From Dankookia rubra (GTDB lineage Bacteria > Pseudomonadota > Alphaproteobacteria > Acetobacterales > Acetobacteraceae), in the NCBI RefSeq assembly GCF_004355005.1, contig NZ_SMSJ01000020.1:27102-91101 (forward strand): a DNA stretch of 64,000 nucleotides. Direction: 5' to 3'. The notes beneath the pieces were generated by a model that did not search any database, had not been told where the DNA came from, and saw nothing but the letters and a program-made list of their open reading frames with translations. The translations under genes and the position numbers were made by a program. Shown here in pieces: positions 8,604-17,540 of the stretch; position 1 is the first letter of the stretch; each line of letters begins with the position of its first letter.

Positions 8604-10196
8604 ATGGACACCGACTACCTCGTCATCGGCGCCGGCTCGGCCGGCTGCGCCGTTGCCGCGCGTTTGGCCGAAAGCGGCGCCCGCGTCACGCTGCTGGAAG
8701 CCGGGCCGCGCGACCGCCATCCCTGGATCCACATCCCCGCCGGGATGATCAAGCTGCTGCAGAACCAGAAGCTGGTGAACTGGGGCTATGTCACCGAGCC
8801 GGAGAAGGGCTCGAACGACCGGGAGATTCGCTGGCCGCGCGGCCGCACCCTCGGCGGCTCCTCCTCGATCAACGGCATGCTTTATGTCCGCGGCAACCCC
8901 GCCGATTTCGACATCTGGGCACAGATGGGCTGCCGCGGCTGGTCCTATGACGAGGTCCTGCCCTTCTTCCGCAGGTCGGAAACCTACAGGCAGGGCGGCG
9001 ACCCGGAGTATCGCGGCCAGGACGGCCCGCTGCAGGTGGAGGACTACCGCACCATCCTCCCCCTCACCCACCGCTTCATCGAGGCGGCGCAGCAGGCCGG
9101 CCATCCCTTCCGCCGCGACCTGAACGGGAAGGAGCAGGAAGGCGTCGGCTATTCGCAGATGACCCGCATCGGCCGCTGGCGCGGCTCGACCGCCCGCACC
9201 TACCTGGCGGCTGCCAAGGGGAAGGTGCGGGTCGAGACCGAGGCGCAGGTCGCACGGCTGCTCTTCGACGGCCGGCGCTGCACCGGCGCCGAGTTCCGCC
9301 AGCGCGGCACGCTGCGGATCATCCGCGCAGCGCGGGAGGTCATCGTCTCCGGCGGCGCGGTGAACTCGCCACACCTGCTGCAGCTGTCGGGCATCGGCCC
9401 CGCGGACCACCTGCGCGCACTCGGCATCGAGGTGCTGCAGGACATGCCCGCGGTCGGCGCCAACCTGCAGGACCACTATGTCTCCCGCGTCCAGCACCGG
9501 GTGCGCGACATGCTCAGCACCAACCAGCTGGCGCGCGGCGTCCGCCTGGCCGGCGAGGTGGCGAAGTTCTTCACCCGGGGCAACGGAGCCCTCACCTTCG
9601 GCGTCACCACCGCCCAGGTCTTCGCCCGCTCGCGCGAGGGCCTCGCCAGCCCCGACCTTCAGTTGCTGTTCACCCCGGCCAGCTACGCCGCGGGCAAGTT
9701 CGGCGTGCTGGAATCCGCCCCCGGCATGACCTGCGCCATCTGCCCGGTGAAGCCCGACAGCCGCGGCAGCGTCATGGCAAAATCGCCCGACCCCTTCGAC
9801 CGCCCGGCCATCCGGCCCAACTACCTCGCGGCACGCAGCGACCAGGACCTGCTGGCGCGCGGCATCCGCATGGTGCGCGAGATCTTCGCCCAGCCGGCCA
9901 TCGCCAGGTACAGCGTCGAGGAGATCCTGCCCGGCCCCGGCGCCGCCTCCGATGACGAGCTGCTGGCATTCAACCGGCAATACGGCACCACCATCTACCA
10001 CCCCGTCGGCACCTGCCGGATGGGGGAGGACCCCGCCGCCGTGGTCGACAGCCGACTGCGGGTGCGCGGCATCGCCGGGCTGCGGGTCGCGGACGCTTCC
10101 GTTATGCCGACCTTGACTACCGGCAATACCAATGCTCCGACGATCATGATCGGCGAGAAGGCGGCGGCGATGATCCTCGAGGACGCGGCGGCGTAG
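8604..10196 (+). CDS. GMC family FAD oxidoreductase (choline dehydrogenase-like)
   Basis: A 530-residue glucose-methanol-choline oxidoreductase. The FAD motif GAGSAGCAVAARL opens the protein, GMC signature 1 is in WPRGRTLGGSSSINGM, signature 2 is SGGAVNSPHLLQLSGIG, and the catalytic His region is YHPVGTCRMG, with FAD-contacting TLTTGNTNAPTIMIGEKAA at the end. It should oxidise an alcohol to an aldehyde or acid. The chosen ATG follows AGGGGAGAGAG; a start 13 codons earlier (8565) lacks this. No betaine aldehyde dehydrogenase is adjacent, so choline is not an assured substrate. A paralog is at 37268. Confidence 0.93.
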   Translation: MDTDYLVIGAGSAGCAVAARLAESGARVTLLEAGPRDRHPWIHIPAGMIKLLQNQKLVNWGYVTEPEKGSNDREIRWPRGRTLGGSSSINGMLYVRGNPADFDIWAQMGCRGWSYDEVLPFFRRSETYRQGGDPEYRGQDGPLQVEDYRTILPLTHRFIEAAQQAGHPFRRDLNGKEQEGVGYSQMTRIGRWRGSTARTYLAAAKGKVRVETEAQVARLLFDGRRCTGAEFRQRGTLRIIRAAREVIVSGGAVNSPHLLQLSGIGPADHLRALGIEVLQDMPAVGANLQDHYVSRVQHRVRDMLSTNQLARGVRLAGEVAKFFTRGNGALTFGVTTAQVFARSREGLASPDLQLLFTPASYAAGKFGVLESAPGMTCAICPVKPDSRGSVMAKSPDPFDRPAIRPNYLAARSDQDLLARGIRMVREIFAQPAIARYSVEEILPGPGAASDDELLAFNRQYGTTIYHPVGTCRMGEDPAAVVDSRLRVRGIAGLRVADASVMPTLTTGNTNAPTIMIGEKAAAMILEDAAA

Positions 10197-10254
10197 GAAG
10201 CAAGCGCCGGGGATGGCACTCCTCCGGCGCCCTTCGTTTTCCGGGAGACGAACA

Positions 10255-11010
10255 ATGATGGACGAGGGTATCGCCACGCTGAAAGGCATGATCGAGGCGG
10301 CAAGGCGGATCATCGTCTTCTCCGGCGCCGGGATCAGCACGGAATCGGGCATCCCCGACTTTCGCAGCCCGGGGACGGGGACCTGGGAAAAAATGAAGCC
10401 GATCTACTTCGACGAGTTCCTTCGCTCGCCCGAAGCCCGACGCGAGGCCTGGCGGCGCCGCTTCGAGAGTGACGCCACCCTGCGTGCCGCGGAGCCCAAC
10501 CGCGGCCACCGTGCGGTCGCCCGGCTGGTGCGGGAGGGCAAGGTCCATGCGGTCATTACCCAGAACATCGACGGCCTCCACCAGGCCTCCGGCATCCCCG
10601 ACGACCATGTGATCGAGTTGCACGGCAACACCACCTACGCCACCTGTCTCACCTGCGCGACGCGGCACGAGATCGCAGACATCCATGCCGCATTCGCCCA
10701 GACCGATCAGGTGCCGGACTGCCGCACCTGCGGCGGCCTGTTGAAGACCGCGACGGTCAGCTTCGGTCAGTCCATGCCGGAAGGCCCGATGCTGCGGGCA
10801 CACGAAGCGGTGCAGGCGACCGACCTCTGCCTCGTCCTCGGCTCCTCCCTCGTGGTCTATCCGGCCGCGGGCTTCCCGGAGATGGCCAAGCGGCGCGGCG
10901 CCGGGCTGGTCATCCTCAACCGGCAGGAGACCGGGCTGGACCCGATCGCCGACCTGGTAATCCATGCCGGCATCGGCGACGTGCTGGGCGGCGCCGTCGG
11001 GGTGAACTGA
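10255..11010 (+). CDS. Sir2 family NAD-dependent protein deacylase
   Basis: A 251-residue sirtuin. It has the NAD-binding motif GAGISTESGIPDFRS, the QNID motif, the catalytic His in ELHGN and two Cys pairs (CLTC and CRTC) that should bind a structural zinc. It removes acyl groups from lysines using NAD and gives nicotinamide and O-acyl-ADP-ribose. The ATG at 10255 (next to a second ATG) follows GGGAGACG; an in-frame ATG at 10213 gives 14 residues unlike the family. It ends one base before the convergent histidine kinase gene. Confidence 0.93.
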   Translation: MMDEGIATLKGMIEAARRIIVFSGAGISTESGIPDFRSPGTGTWEKMKPIYFDEFLRSPEARREAWRRRFESDATLRAAEPNRGHRAVARLVREGKVHAVITQNIDGLHQASGIPDDHVIELHGNTTYATCLTCATRHEIADIHAAFAQTDQVPDCRTCGGLLKTATVSFGQSMPEGPMLRAHEAVQATDLCLVLGSSLVVYPAAGFPEMAKRRGAGLVILNRQETGLDPIADLVIHAGIGDVLGGAVGVN

Positions 11011-12996
11011 TCAGGCGAGCATGACGGCCTCGGCCCGCGCCAGCACGCGCGCCGCTGGCAGCACGATCTCGCAGCGCAGGCCCTTGGGATCCCAGCACAG
11101 CGACAGCGTCCCGCCGAGCTGCCGCGTCAGCGTCGCCTGCAGCACTCGGCTGCCGAAGCCCCGCCCGGCCGGCGCCACCGTGACCGGCGGTCCGCCGCGT
11201 TCCCGCCAGACCAGGCGCAGGCGCTCCGGCTGCTCCGCCAGCACCTCCCATTCCAGCGTCAGCACGCCATGAGGGCGCGACAGCGCGCCGTACTTCGTCG
11301 CATTCGTCGCCAGCTCGTGAATCGCCATGGCCAGCGGCTGCACTGCGGTCGCGGTGATCGTCACCGCCGGCCCGCGCAACTCGGCCCGCGGCCCGCCCTC
11401 CGCCCCGCTGAGGAAGACCGCCAATTCCTGCCGCGCCAGCAGGTCGAGCTCGACGCCATGCCATTGCGTATTGGACAGCAGGGCCAGCGCCTGGGCCAGC
11501 GCGCCGATCCGCCCGTCCACCTCGCGCACGAAGCCATCGAGGCTGGTCGCCCGGCTCAGCCGCAGGACCGCCCGCGCAGTGGCGAGCACGTTCTTCGCCC
11601 GGTGGTCCACCTCCCGCATCAGCAGGTCGCGGCGCAGCTCCGCCTCGCGCTGCTCGGAGATGTCCTGCACCAGCACCACCACCCGGCCCGGCTCCCCCGG
11701 CAGCGGGGCGGAGGAGACGCGGACCGGCAGGCGCAGCCCGTCGGGCCGCAGGTAGTCCTTCTCGAAGGGCTGCCACCAGCCATCCGCCTGCGCCTCCCGC
11801 CGCGCATTCTCGGACAGCGCCACATGCTCGGGCGCGGTCACCCGGCGCCAGTCCCAGTCCCCCGCCTCGAAGGCCTTCCGGTCGGTGCCGGTCATCTCCA
11901 GCAGCCTGTCATTCGCCACCAGCATCTTGCCGCTCGCCAGATCGAGCACCGCCATGCCTACCGCCCGGCTCTCGAATACCGCGCGGAAACGCTGCTCGGC
12001 CGCCTGCCGCGCTTCCGCCGCCGCCCGTGCCGTCGCCTCCCGCCGCAACGCCGCCTCGGCCGCCTCGGCCGCCCGGGCGCCGCGCAGCGCCAGCCAAGTG
12101 ACCAGCAGCAGCGTCAGCGCCGCCGCCGCGGCCACCGCTCCGTAGACGCGAAGGTTGCCGTGCCAACGATCGAGCAGCGAGTCGGCATCGGCGCCGAAGC
12201 TGACATAGATCGGCCAGGTGCCGACCCGGCGATAGGAATAGACCCGCCGGCGCCCGTCCAGGCTCGAAACATCGGTGAAGGTTGCGCGGGCCTGCCCCTC
12301 GCCGACCCGACGGAAGACCGGGCTGGTCGGCGCCACGCGGTCGGGTGCCCCCGGCAGCGCCGGCTGGCGCACCAGGATGGCGCCGTCGGCGCGGAACAAT
12401 GCCGCGGCATGGCGGAAGGGTGGCGCCGCCTCGGCATAGAAGCGTGCGAAGTAGTCCGGGCTGAGCGCGACATGGATGGTGCCGGCGAAGTTGCCCGCGG
12501 CGTCGCTGCGCCGCCGGCTGACGGCGAAGGAGGCGATGGTGGTGGCCCGGCCGGTGAAGGCCGCGCTGACATGGCTGCCGGCATCCGCCCGCTCGCGTTG
12601 TACCCTGAAGAACTCCCGGTCGGCGATCGACACCGACGGGTCCCAGGCCTGGCTGCCGGCACGGACCTGCCCATCGGCGTCGGCCACCCAGACCGAGACG
12701 ATCTGGTCGAATGACGACGCCATGCTCCGCAGCAGATCGCTGGTCGCCGGTGCGGCCACCGCCTCGGCATCGAGGCGGCCGACATGGTCGGCGACCCAGG
12801 CCAGGATGAGGTTGGCGGTATCGAAGACCTTGGCCGCGTGTTCCTGCATCACGGCCGAGGTGCGGTCGACGGCGTCGGTGCCCTCCCGCAGCACCTCGCC
12901 ACGGTTCCACCAGGCTGCGGCAGCGAAGACCAGCATCGGCACGAGCAAGGAGGCGGCCATGACGGCGCGATGCAGGCGAAGGGCAGGGGACGTCAC
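11011..12996 (-). CDS. HWE-family sensor histidine kinase with periplasmic Cache-like sensor and PAS domain
   Basis: A 661-residue membrane kinase. The first transmembrane helix is about residues 12-30, an extracytoplasmic sensor of about 240 residues (dCache-like) follows, then a second helix (about 280-305), a PAS domain with PAC (about 335-450), and an HWE-type catalytic core. The phospho-acceptor is H465 in EVDHRAKN, and the N box is ELATNATKYGAL. HWE kinases in Alphaproteobacteria often feed general-stress or light responses. No response regulator lies beside it, so it is an orphan. The start is GTG at 12996; an ATG 12 codons later is an alternative. It meets the sirtuin gene tail to tail. 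Confidence 0.9.
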   Translation of the reverse strand: MTSPALRLHRAVMAASLLVPMLVFAAAAWWNRGEVLREGTDAVDRTSAVMQEHAAKVFDTANLILAWVADHVGRLDAEAVAAPATSDLLRSMASSFDQIVSVWVADADGQVRAGSQAWDPSVSIADREFFRVQRERADAGSHVSAAFTGRATTIASFAVSRRRSDAAGNFAGTIHVALSPDYFARFYAEAAPPFRHAAALFRADGAILVRQPALPGAPDRVAPTSPVFRRVGEGQARATFTDVSSLDGRRRVYSYRRVGTWPIYVSFGADADSLLDRWHGNLRVYGAVAAAAALTLLLVTWLALRGARAAEAAEAALRREATARAAAEARQAAEQRFRAVFESRAVGMAVLDLASGKMLVANDRLLEMTGTDRKAFEAGDWDWRRVTAPEHVALSENARREAQADGWWQPFEKDYLRPDGLRLPVRVSSAPLPGEPGRVVVLVQDISEQREAELRRDLLMREVDHRAKNVLATARAVLRLSRATSLDGFVREVDGRIGALAQALALLSNTQWHGVELDLLARQELAVFLSGAEGGPRAELRGPAVTITATAVQPLAMAIHELATNATKYGALSRPHGVLTLEWEVLAEQPERLRLVWRERGGPPVTVAPAGRGFGSRVLQATLTRQLGGTLSLCWDPKGLRCEIVLPAARVLARAEAVMLA

Positions 12997-13139
12997 GCTC
13001 GGTCAGGACTCCTGCGATGACGATCAAGGGAGTACCCAGGGCCGCCGGGAACCATTATCCTTATGATCAAACTGCGCTGCTCCCGCAACGTCGAATGACC
13101 CGCGATGCATGCTTCGCGACGGGCACGGGAATGGCCGCC

Positions 13140-13928
13140 CTACCCTGCCACCTGCCGCGGCCGCCAGATCGCCGTGTGCAGGACCTGCGTCACGGGGGCG
13201 CCTGCGCCATCCACCACCAGCACGTCGAGCTCGACGATTCGATGCCCCTTGCGCTCCGTATTGTCGGTCACCCGCGCGCGCGCCGTCAGGCTTTGCCCGA
13301 CCCGCGGCGCGGCCAGCATCCGGACCCGGCTGCCGACATGGATCCAGGGGCCCAGCACCACATTCTGCACCAGCGCCTGGTTGCAGAGCCGCAGCACCTG
13401 CCCCGGATGCACCAGCCCCTCCCGGGCATAGATCGGGTCCACCTCCCGCACCGCGGCCAGGTAGTCGGCGGCGAGCGCCGGCGTGACCTCGAGCGGCGCG
13501 GTGCCGAGGACCATGCCGCGGGCGAGCGTTTGCTCGCTGGCCGGGGGCCGGCTCGCGGGCGGCGCGCGCCAAGGCCAAGCGTCGGGATCGGGCAGGGCGG
13601 CGGCGGCCGGCAGCGCCGCATAGCCGGTGGCGCAGGTCGCCTCGCCGTGGCGGACCGTCAGGGCGAGACCGTTGCCGGCCTCAGCTGCTTCCACCACCAC
13701 GCGGTCGCCGTCATAGACCGGCGACTGGAAGCGGCATTCGGCGGTGCCGCGCTCCAGCCAGGCACGGCCCCAGCGGCGGACCGCGGGATGGCAGGCATAG
13801 GCATAGACCTCGACTCCCGGGACCAGCGCGCCGGTGAAGCCGAAGCGGCGCGCGACGGTGTCGTCGTGGATCTTGTTCTCGGACTGGGCCGAGAGGTTGT
13901 GGGCGAGCACCTCGTAGGGCTGGGACAT
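13140..13928 (-). CDS. MaoC-like double-hotdog protein
   Basis: A 262-residue protein of two hotdog-like halves. The first half contains NKIHDDTVARRFGFTGALVPG, where the dehydratase-type residues of R-specific enoyl-CoA hydratases normally sit; the second half has GPWIHVGSRVRMLAAPRVGQ. It probably acts on acyl-thioesters. The canonical hydratase Asp/His pair is not clear, so the activity is not assigned. The start is ATG 13928 in front of SQPYEVLAHNLS; the frame stays open to 14063, but that stretch overlaps the intergenic hairpins and does not look coding. It is divergent from the DUF1643 gene. Confidence 0.75.
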   Translation of the reverse strand: MSQPYEVLAHNLSAQSENKIHDDTVARRFGFTGALVPGVEVYAYACHPAVRRWGRAWLERGTAECRFQSPVYDGDRVVVEAAEAGNGLALTVRHGEATCATGYAALPAAAALPDPDAWPWRAPPASRPPASEQTLARGMVLGTAPLEVTPALAADYLAAVREVDPIYAREGLVHPGQVLRLCNQALVQNVVLGPWIHVGSRVRMLAAPRVGQSLTARARVTDNTERKGHRIVELDVLVVDGAGAPVTQVLHTAIWRPRQVAG

Positions 13929-13982
13929 GGCGTTTCCTCCGCTTTGCCGGAAGCGTGGCGGCTCGGGCGGGGTGCAGCAAGG

Positions 13983-14006
13983 TCGGGGAGAAGGTATTTT
14001 CCCCGA
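13983..14006 (+). repeat. Dispersed intergenic hairpin element, copy A
   Basis: The stem TCGGGGA (13983-13989) pairs with TCCCCGA (14000-14006). The core GAAGGTATT, the following TTCCCCGA and then CCCCT-ATCCA recur in inverted orientation at about 57877-57914. Both copies are intergenic. The element lies in the 213-bp gap between the divergent hotdog and DUF1643 genes. Confidence 0.5.
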
Positions 14007-14027
14007 GCCCCTCATCCATTTTTCAGA

Positions 14028-14107
14028 GCCTGGCACCCTCCGCCTGGCGAATGCCAGGCCCACAAGAAGGACGGGGTTTGGGGTGGGAGTACTTCAAACT
14101 TCCCACC
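14028..14107 (+). promoter_or_regulatory. Cluster of stem-loops upstream of the DUF1643 gene
   Basis: A perfect 7-bp hairpin (GCCTGGC, loop GAAT, GCCAGGC; 14042-14059) can alternatively pair its 3' arm with GCCTGGCA at 14028-14035, giving two mutually exclusive stems. A third inverted repeat, GGTGGGA (14082-14088) with TCCCACC (14101-14107), lies 34 bases before the DUF1643 ATG. They could act in the mRNA leader or as protein sites. Confidence 0.45.
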
Positions 14108-14141
14108 TTGCCTCGCCAGCTGCCTGGAAGCACCGTCCCGC

Positions 14142-14708
14142 ATGGACACCGAACCCACGCACAGCCCCGGCGGCAAGGTCCGCCTGAAGGTCGCAGCCCA
14201 TATCGTCTCGGCCGCCGGCTTCGACGGGCCGGGGAATTGCTACCGCTACTGGCTGGAGCGCCGGTGGGACGGCAAGCCCTTCGGCAGCCCGGGCTATGCC
14301 GTGCAGATCGGCATGAACCCCTCCGTCGCCAATATCGACTTCGACGACCCGACGGTGGCGCGCTGCGTCGAACGCGCCCGGCGCTGGGGCTACGGCGCCC
14401 TGGTGATGCTGAACGCCTTCGGCTACCGCGCCACCGACAAGATGCGGCTGCTGGAGGTCGCCGACCCGGTGGGCCCAGGCAATGACGACGCCATCCTGCG
14501 CTACGCGGCTGGGGCCGGCGTCGTCGTCGTCGGCTGGGGCAAGCCGCCCGAGCCGCTGAAGGCGCGCGGTGCCGAGGTGGCGGCGCGGCTGCGCGCGATC
14601 GGGGTGAAGCCGCTGTGCTTCAAGGTGAACGGCGACGGCAGCCCGAAGCACCCGCTGTACGTGGCGCTGGATGCGCCGCTGGTGCCCTACCCGACGCCAC
14701 TCGGCTGA
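14142..14708 (+). CDS. DUF1643 domain-containing protein
   Basis: A 188-residue protein with the DUF1643 signature: NCYRYWLERRW, then QIGMNPSVANIDFDDPTVARC, GYGALVMLNAFGYRATD and VVVVGWGKPPEPLK, ending with LCFKVNGDGSPKHPLYV. The family is widespread in bacteria and phages; its biochemical role is not established. The ATG at 14142 begins codon-biased sequence, although the frame is open far upstream. Its last 22 bases overlap the convergent antiporter gene. Confidence 0.88.
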   Translation: MDTEPTHSPGGKVRLKVAAHIVSAAGFDGPGNCYRYWLERRWDGKPFGSPGYAVQIGMNPSVANIDFDDPTVARCVERARRWGYGALVMLNAFGYRATDKMRLLEVADPVGPGNDDAILRYAAGAGVVVVGWGKPPEPLKARGAEVAARLRAIGVKPLCFKVNGDGSPKHPLYVALDAPLVPYPTPLG

Positions 14709-15949
14709 GCCGGCGCGGCGGCCTGCACCACGGGCGCCGGATTGCGCCCGGCCAGCCGGTCGGCCAGCCAGAACATCGCCGGGTTCAGCGCAATGGTGAG
14801 CAGCGCCACTGCCAGCACCAGGTCGCGCCCGACCTCGGGCAACACCTTCTCCGTCACGCCGAGCCCGGCCAGGATGAAGCTGAACTCGCCGATCTGGGCG
14901 AGGGAGGCGGCGATGGTCAGCGCCTCCCGTCCCGACATCCCGCGCACCCGCGCCATGGCCCAGGCCACAGCCGACTTGCCGAGCATCACGACCAGCACCG
15001 CGCCGGCGAGGCCCAGCGGCTCCCGCAGCAAAACGCCCGGGTCGAACAGCATTCCGACCGAAACGAAGAACAGCACCGCGAAGGCGTCGCGCAGCGGCAG
15101 CGTCTGCTCCGCCGCTTTCAGGCTCAGTGCCGATTGGCCCAGCACCAGGCCGGACAGGAAAGCGCCGAGGGCAAAGGATACACCAAAGGCGACGAAGGCG
15201 AGGTAGGCGACGCCGAGCGCCGCGACCAGGGCGGCGAGGGAGAACAGCTCCCGCGACCGCAGCGCGCCGACCATCGACAGCGCCGCCGGCATGACCCGGC
15301 TGCCGACCAGCAGCATGAACGCGACGAAGGCCGCCAGCTTGCCGAGGGTGACCAGCAGGGAAACCAGCACACCCCCGTCCCCCACTCCCATCCCGGCCAG
15401 CATGCCCGCCGGCGTCCGCCCATCCAGCAGCGCCGCGGCGACGGGCACCAGAACCAGGGCGAGGACCATCGCCAGGTCCTCCACCACCAGCCAGCCGATC
15501 GCCACATGCCCCTCGCGCGAGGCCGTATCTCCGCGTTCCTGCAGGCTGCGGAGTACCACGACGGTGCTGGCGACCGACAGGCAGATGCCGAAGACCAGTC
15601 CCTGCCCATTGGTCCAGCCGAGCAGCCGCGCCAAGCCCCAGCCCAGCAGCGTCACCACCGTGACGCCCGCCAGCGCGCCGGGTACCGCGACGCCCCTCAC
15701 CTGCACCAAGTCCTGCGGGGAGAAGTGCAGGCCGACGCCGAACATCAGCAGGATAATGCCAATCTCCGACAGTTCCCCCGCCAGTTCCAGGTTGCCGATA
15801 TAGCCCGGGGTATGGGGCCCGATCAGCACACCGGCGACCAGGTAGCCAACCAGCGGCGGCAGCCGCAGCTTACGCGCGGTCACGCCCAGCAGCAACGCCA
15901 CGGTCAGGGCGGCGACCAGGGTCGTGATCAGCGGGGTGGAGTGCGGCAT
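14687..15949 (-). CDS. CPA2 family monovalent cation:proton antiporter (Kef/YbaL-like membrane domain)
   Basis: A 420-residue protein with about 12 transmembrane helices and the CPA2 motifs: LPPLVGYLVAGVLIGPHTPG near the start, LLMFGVGLHFSP, LSVASTVVVLRSL and FSFILAGLGVTEKV. It should exchange Na+ or K+ for H+ across the inner membrane. YbaL and Kef proteins normally carry a cytoplasmic TrkA-N (RCK) domain after the membrane part; here the protein ends at about residue 420 with a short Ala/Pro tail, so that gating domain is absent. It lies downstream of the M32 peptidase with a 42-base gap. Confidence 0.9.
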   Translation of the reverse strand: MPHSTPLITTLVAALTVALLLGVTARKLRLPPLVGYLVAGVLIGPHTPGYIGNLELAGELSEIGIILLMFGVGLHFSPQDLVQVRGVAVPGALAGVTVVTLLGWGLARLLGWTNGQGLVFGICLSVASTVVVLRSLQERGDTASREGHVAIGWLVVEDLAMVLALVLVPVAAALLDGRTPAGMLAGMGVGDGGVLVSLLVTLGKLAAFVAFMLLVGSRVMPAALSMVGALRSRELFSLAALVAALGVAYLAFVAFGVSFALGAFLSGLVLGQSALSLKAAEQTLPLRDAFAVLFFVSVGMLFDPGVLLREPLGLAGAVLVVMLGKSAVAWAMARVRGMSGREALTIAASLAQIGEFSFILAGLGVTEKVLPEVGRDLVLAVALLTIALNPAMFWLADRLAGRNPAPVVQAAAPAQPSGVG

Positions 15950-15991
15950 GCCCCTATGTGCGGGATTCCGGGGCGCGATGCACGCCGCGCG

Positions 15992-17476
15992 TCATGCTTC
16001 CAGGTAACGGCTCTGCAGGTGGGCGGTGAAATCCGCCGGGTCGAGCGGCTTGCCAGTAGCGAAGCGCAGGAGGTCCTGAAAGCCGAGCCGGGCGCCCTGG
16101 CCATGCACCCGCTCGCGCAGCCAGCTCATCAGCGGCCGCAGGTCGCCAAGCGCCAGCGCGTCGTCGAGTCCAGCGACGTCGTGCCGTGCCGCGCACATCA
16201 GTTGCGCCGCGGCCATCGCGCCTAGGGTGTAGCTGGGGAAATAGCCGAAGGCGCCGTCATGCCAATGGATGTCCTGCAGGCAGCCCCGCGCGTCGTCAGG
16301 TGGGGCGATGCCGAGCAGGGCGCGGAAACCATCGTTCCAGGCGCCGGGCAGGTCGGCCACCGCCAGGTCGCCGCCGATCAGCGCGCGTTCGAGCCGGAAG
16401 CGCAGGATGACATGCGCGGGATAGGTCAGCTCGTCGGCATCGACCCGGATGAAGCCGCGCGAGACATGCCGCCAGTGCGCCGCAAGGTTGGCTGTGCTGT
16501 AGGCGGCCGGGTCGCCGCCGAAACTGGCGCGCAGCTCACCGCCGAGAAAGCCGAGGAAGGCATCCGACCGGCAGGCCTGCATCTCGACGATCAGGGACTG
16601 CGACTCGTGCGCTGCCATCCCTGCCGCCTCGCCGACCGGCTGGCGTGCCCAAGGCTCCGGCAGGCCGCGCTCGTATTGCGCATGTCCGGTCTCGTGCAGC
16701 ACGCCCATCAGCGCCTTGGCAACGTCCTGCTCGGCATAGAAGGTGGTGATGCGCACATCGGTCGGCGTGCCGCCGCAGAAGGGGTGCAGGCTCTCGTCCA
16801 GCCGCGCGTGCGCATAGTCCAGCCCGACGCGCTGCGACATCCGCTGGCACAGCGCCTTTTGCGCCGCGACCGGAAAGGGGCCGGGCAGCGGGATGGCGGC
16901 GGGGCGGCGGGCCTGGATTGCCTCGGCCCGCGGCAGGGCATCCTTCAGGAAAGCCTCGTAGGCGGTGAAGACCGGCTCGACCTCGGCGGCCGTCACGCCG
17001 CGCTGGTAGCCTTCCATCAGCGAGTCGTAGGGCGACAGGCCGGTCAGCGCCGAGAGCGCCTGCGCCATCTCCCGCTGCAGCCGCACCACTTCGGTCAGCG
17101 CCGGGCGGACCAGGGGGAAGTCGGCCTTCGCCTTGGCCTCGCGCCAGATGTTCTCGCAAGCGCTGTTGGCCCGCGCCATCGCCTCGACCAGCTGGGTCGG
17201 CAGAGCGGAGGCGCGGAGATGGGCGCGGCGCATCAGGTCGAGGTTGGGGGCGTCCCATTCGCCGGTGGCCTCGGCGCCGTCGAGGTCGTCGGCGACTTCC
17301 GGCGCGGCCAGCAGATCGTGCGTCAGGCCGGCCAGCGTCGCCAGTTGCTCGCCACGTGCCACGGCGCCGCCGGGCGGCATCATGGCGCTCGCATCCCAGT
17401 GCAGCATGGCCTGCGCCTCACCCAGCGTGGCGATGCGGGCAAAGCGGGATTTCAGGCGGTCATAGGCGGCGTTCAT
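15992..17476 (-). CDS. M32 family metallocarboxypeptidase (Taq carboxypeptidase-like)
   Basis: A 494-residue M32 carboxypeptidase, the usual length. The zinc site HExxH is H261-E262-H265 in HETGHA; the family motifs HESQSL and IRVDADELTYP follow. It removes C-terminal residues from peptides in the cytoplasm and has no signal peptide. ATG 17476 follows GAGGGATCCGGT; a start 16 codons upstream (17524) is possible but lacks a clear ribosome site. It follows the SURF1 gene of the oxidase cluster by 64 bases and may be co-transcribed without being part of oxidase assembly. Confidence 0.94.
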   Translation of the reverse strand: MNAAYDRLKSRFARIATLGEAQAMLHWDASAMMPPGGAVARGEQLATLAGLTHDLLAAPEVADDLDGAEATGEWDAPNLDLMRRAHLRASALPTQLVEAMARANSACENIWREAKAKADFPLVRPALTEVVRLQREMAQALSALTGLSPYDSLMEGYQRGVTAAEVEPVFTAYEAFLKDALPRAEAIQARRPAAIPLPGPFPVAAQKALCQRMSQRVGLDYAHARLDESLHPFCGGTPTDVRITTFYAEQDVAKALMGVLHETGHAQYERGLPEPWARQPVGEAAGMAAHESQSLIVEMQACRSDAFLGFLGGELRASFGGDPAAYSTANLAAHWRHVSRGFIRVDADELTYPAHVILRFRLERALIGGDLAVADLPGAWNDGFRALLGIAPPDDARGCLQDIHWHDGAFGYFPSYTLGAMAAAQLMCAARHDVAGLDDALALGDLRPLMSWLRERVHGQGARLGFQDLLRFATGKPLDPADFTAHLQSRYLEA

Positions 17477-17540
17477 ACCGGATCCCTCGTGCTGCGATGA
17501 CGGGTTGGAATGGACGGTGGTCATGCGCGACCGGCCGCGG

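Noticed and set aside
13017-14141. The upstream part of the frame containing the DUF1643 gene as one long protein
   Set aside because: The first 375 codons overlap the hotdog gene on the other strand and the intergenic hairpins, and DUF1643 similarity begins only at ATG 14142.
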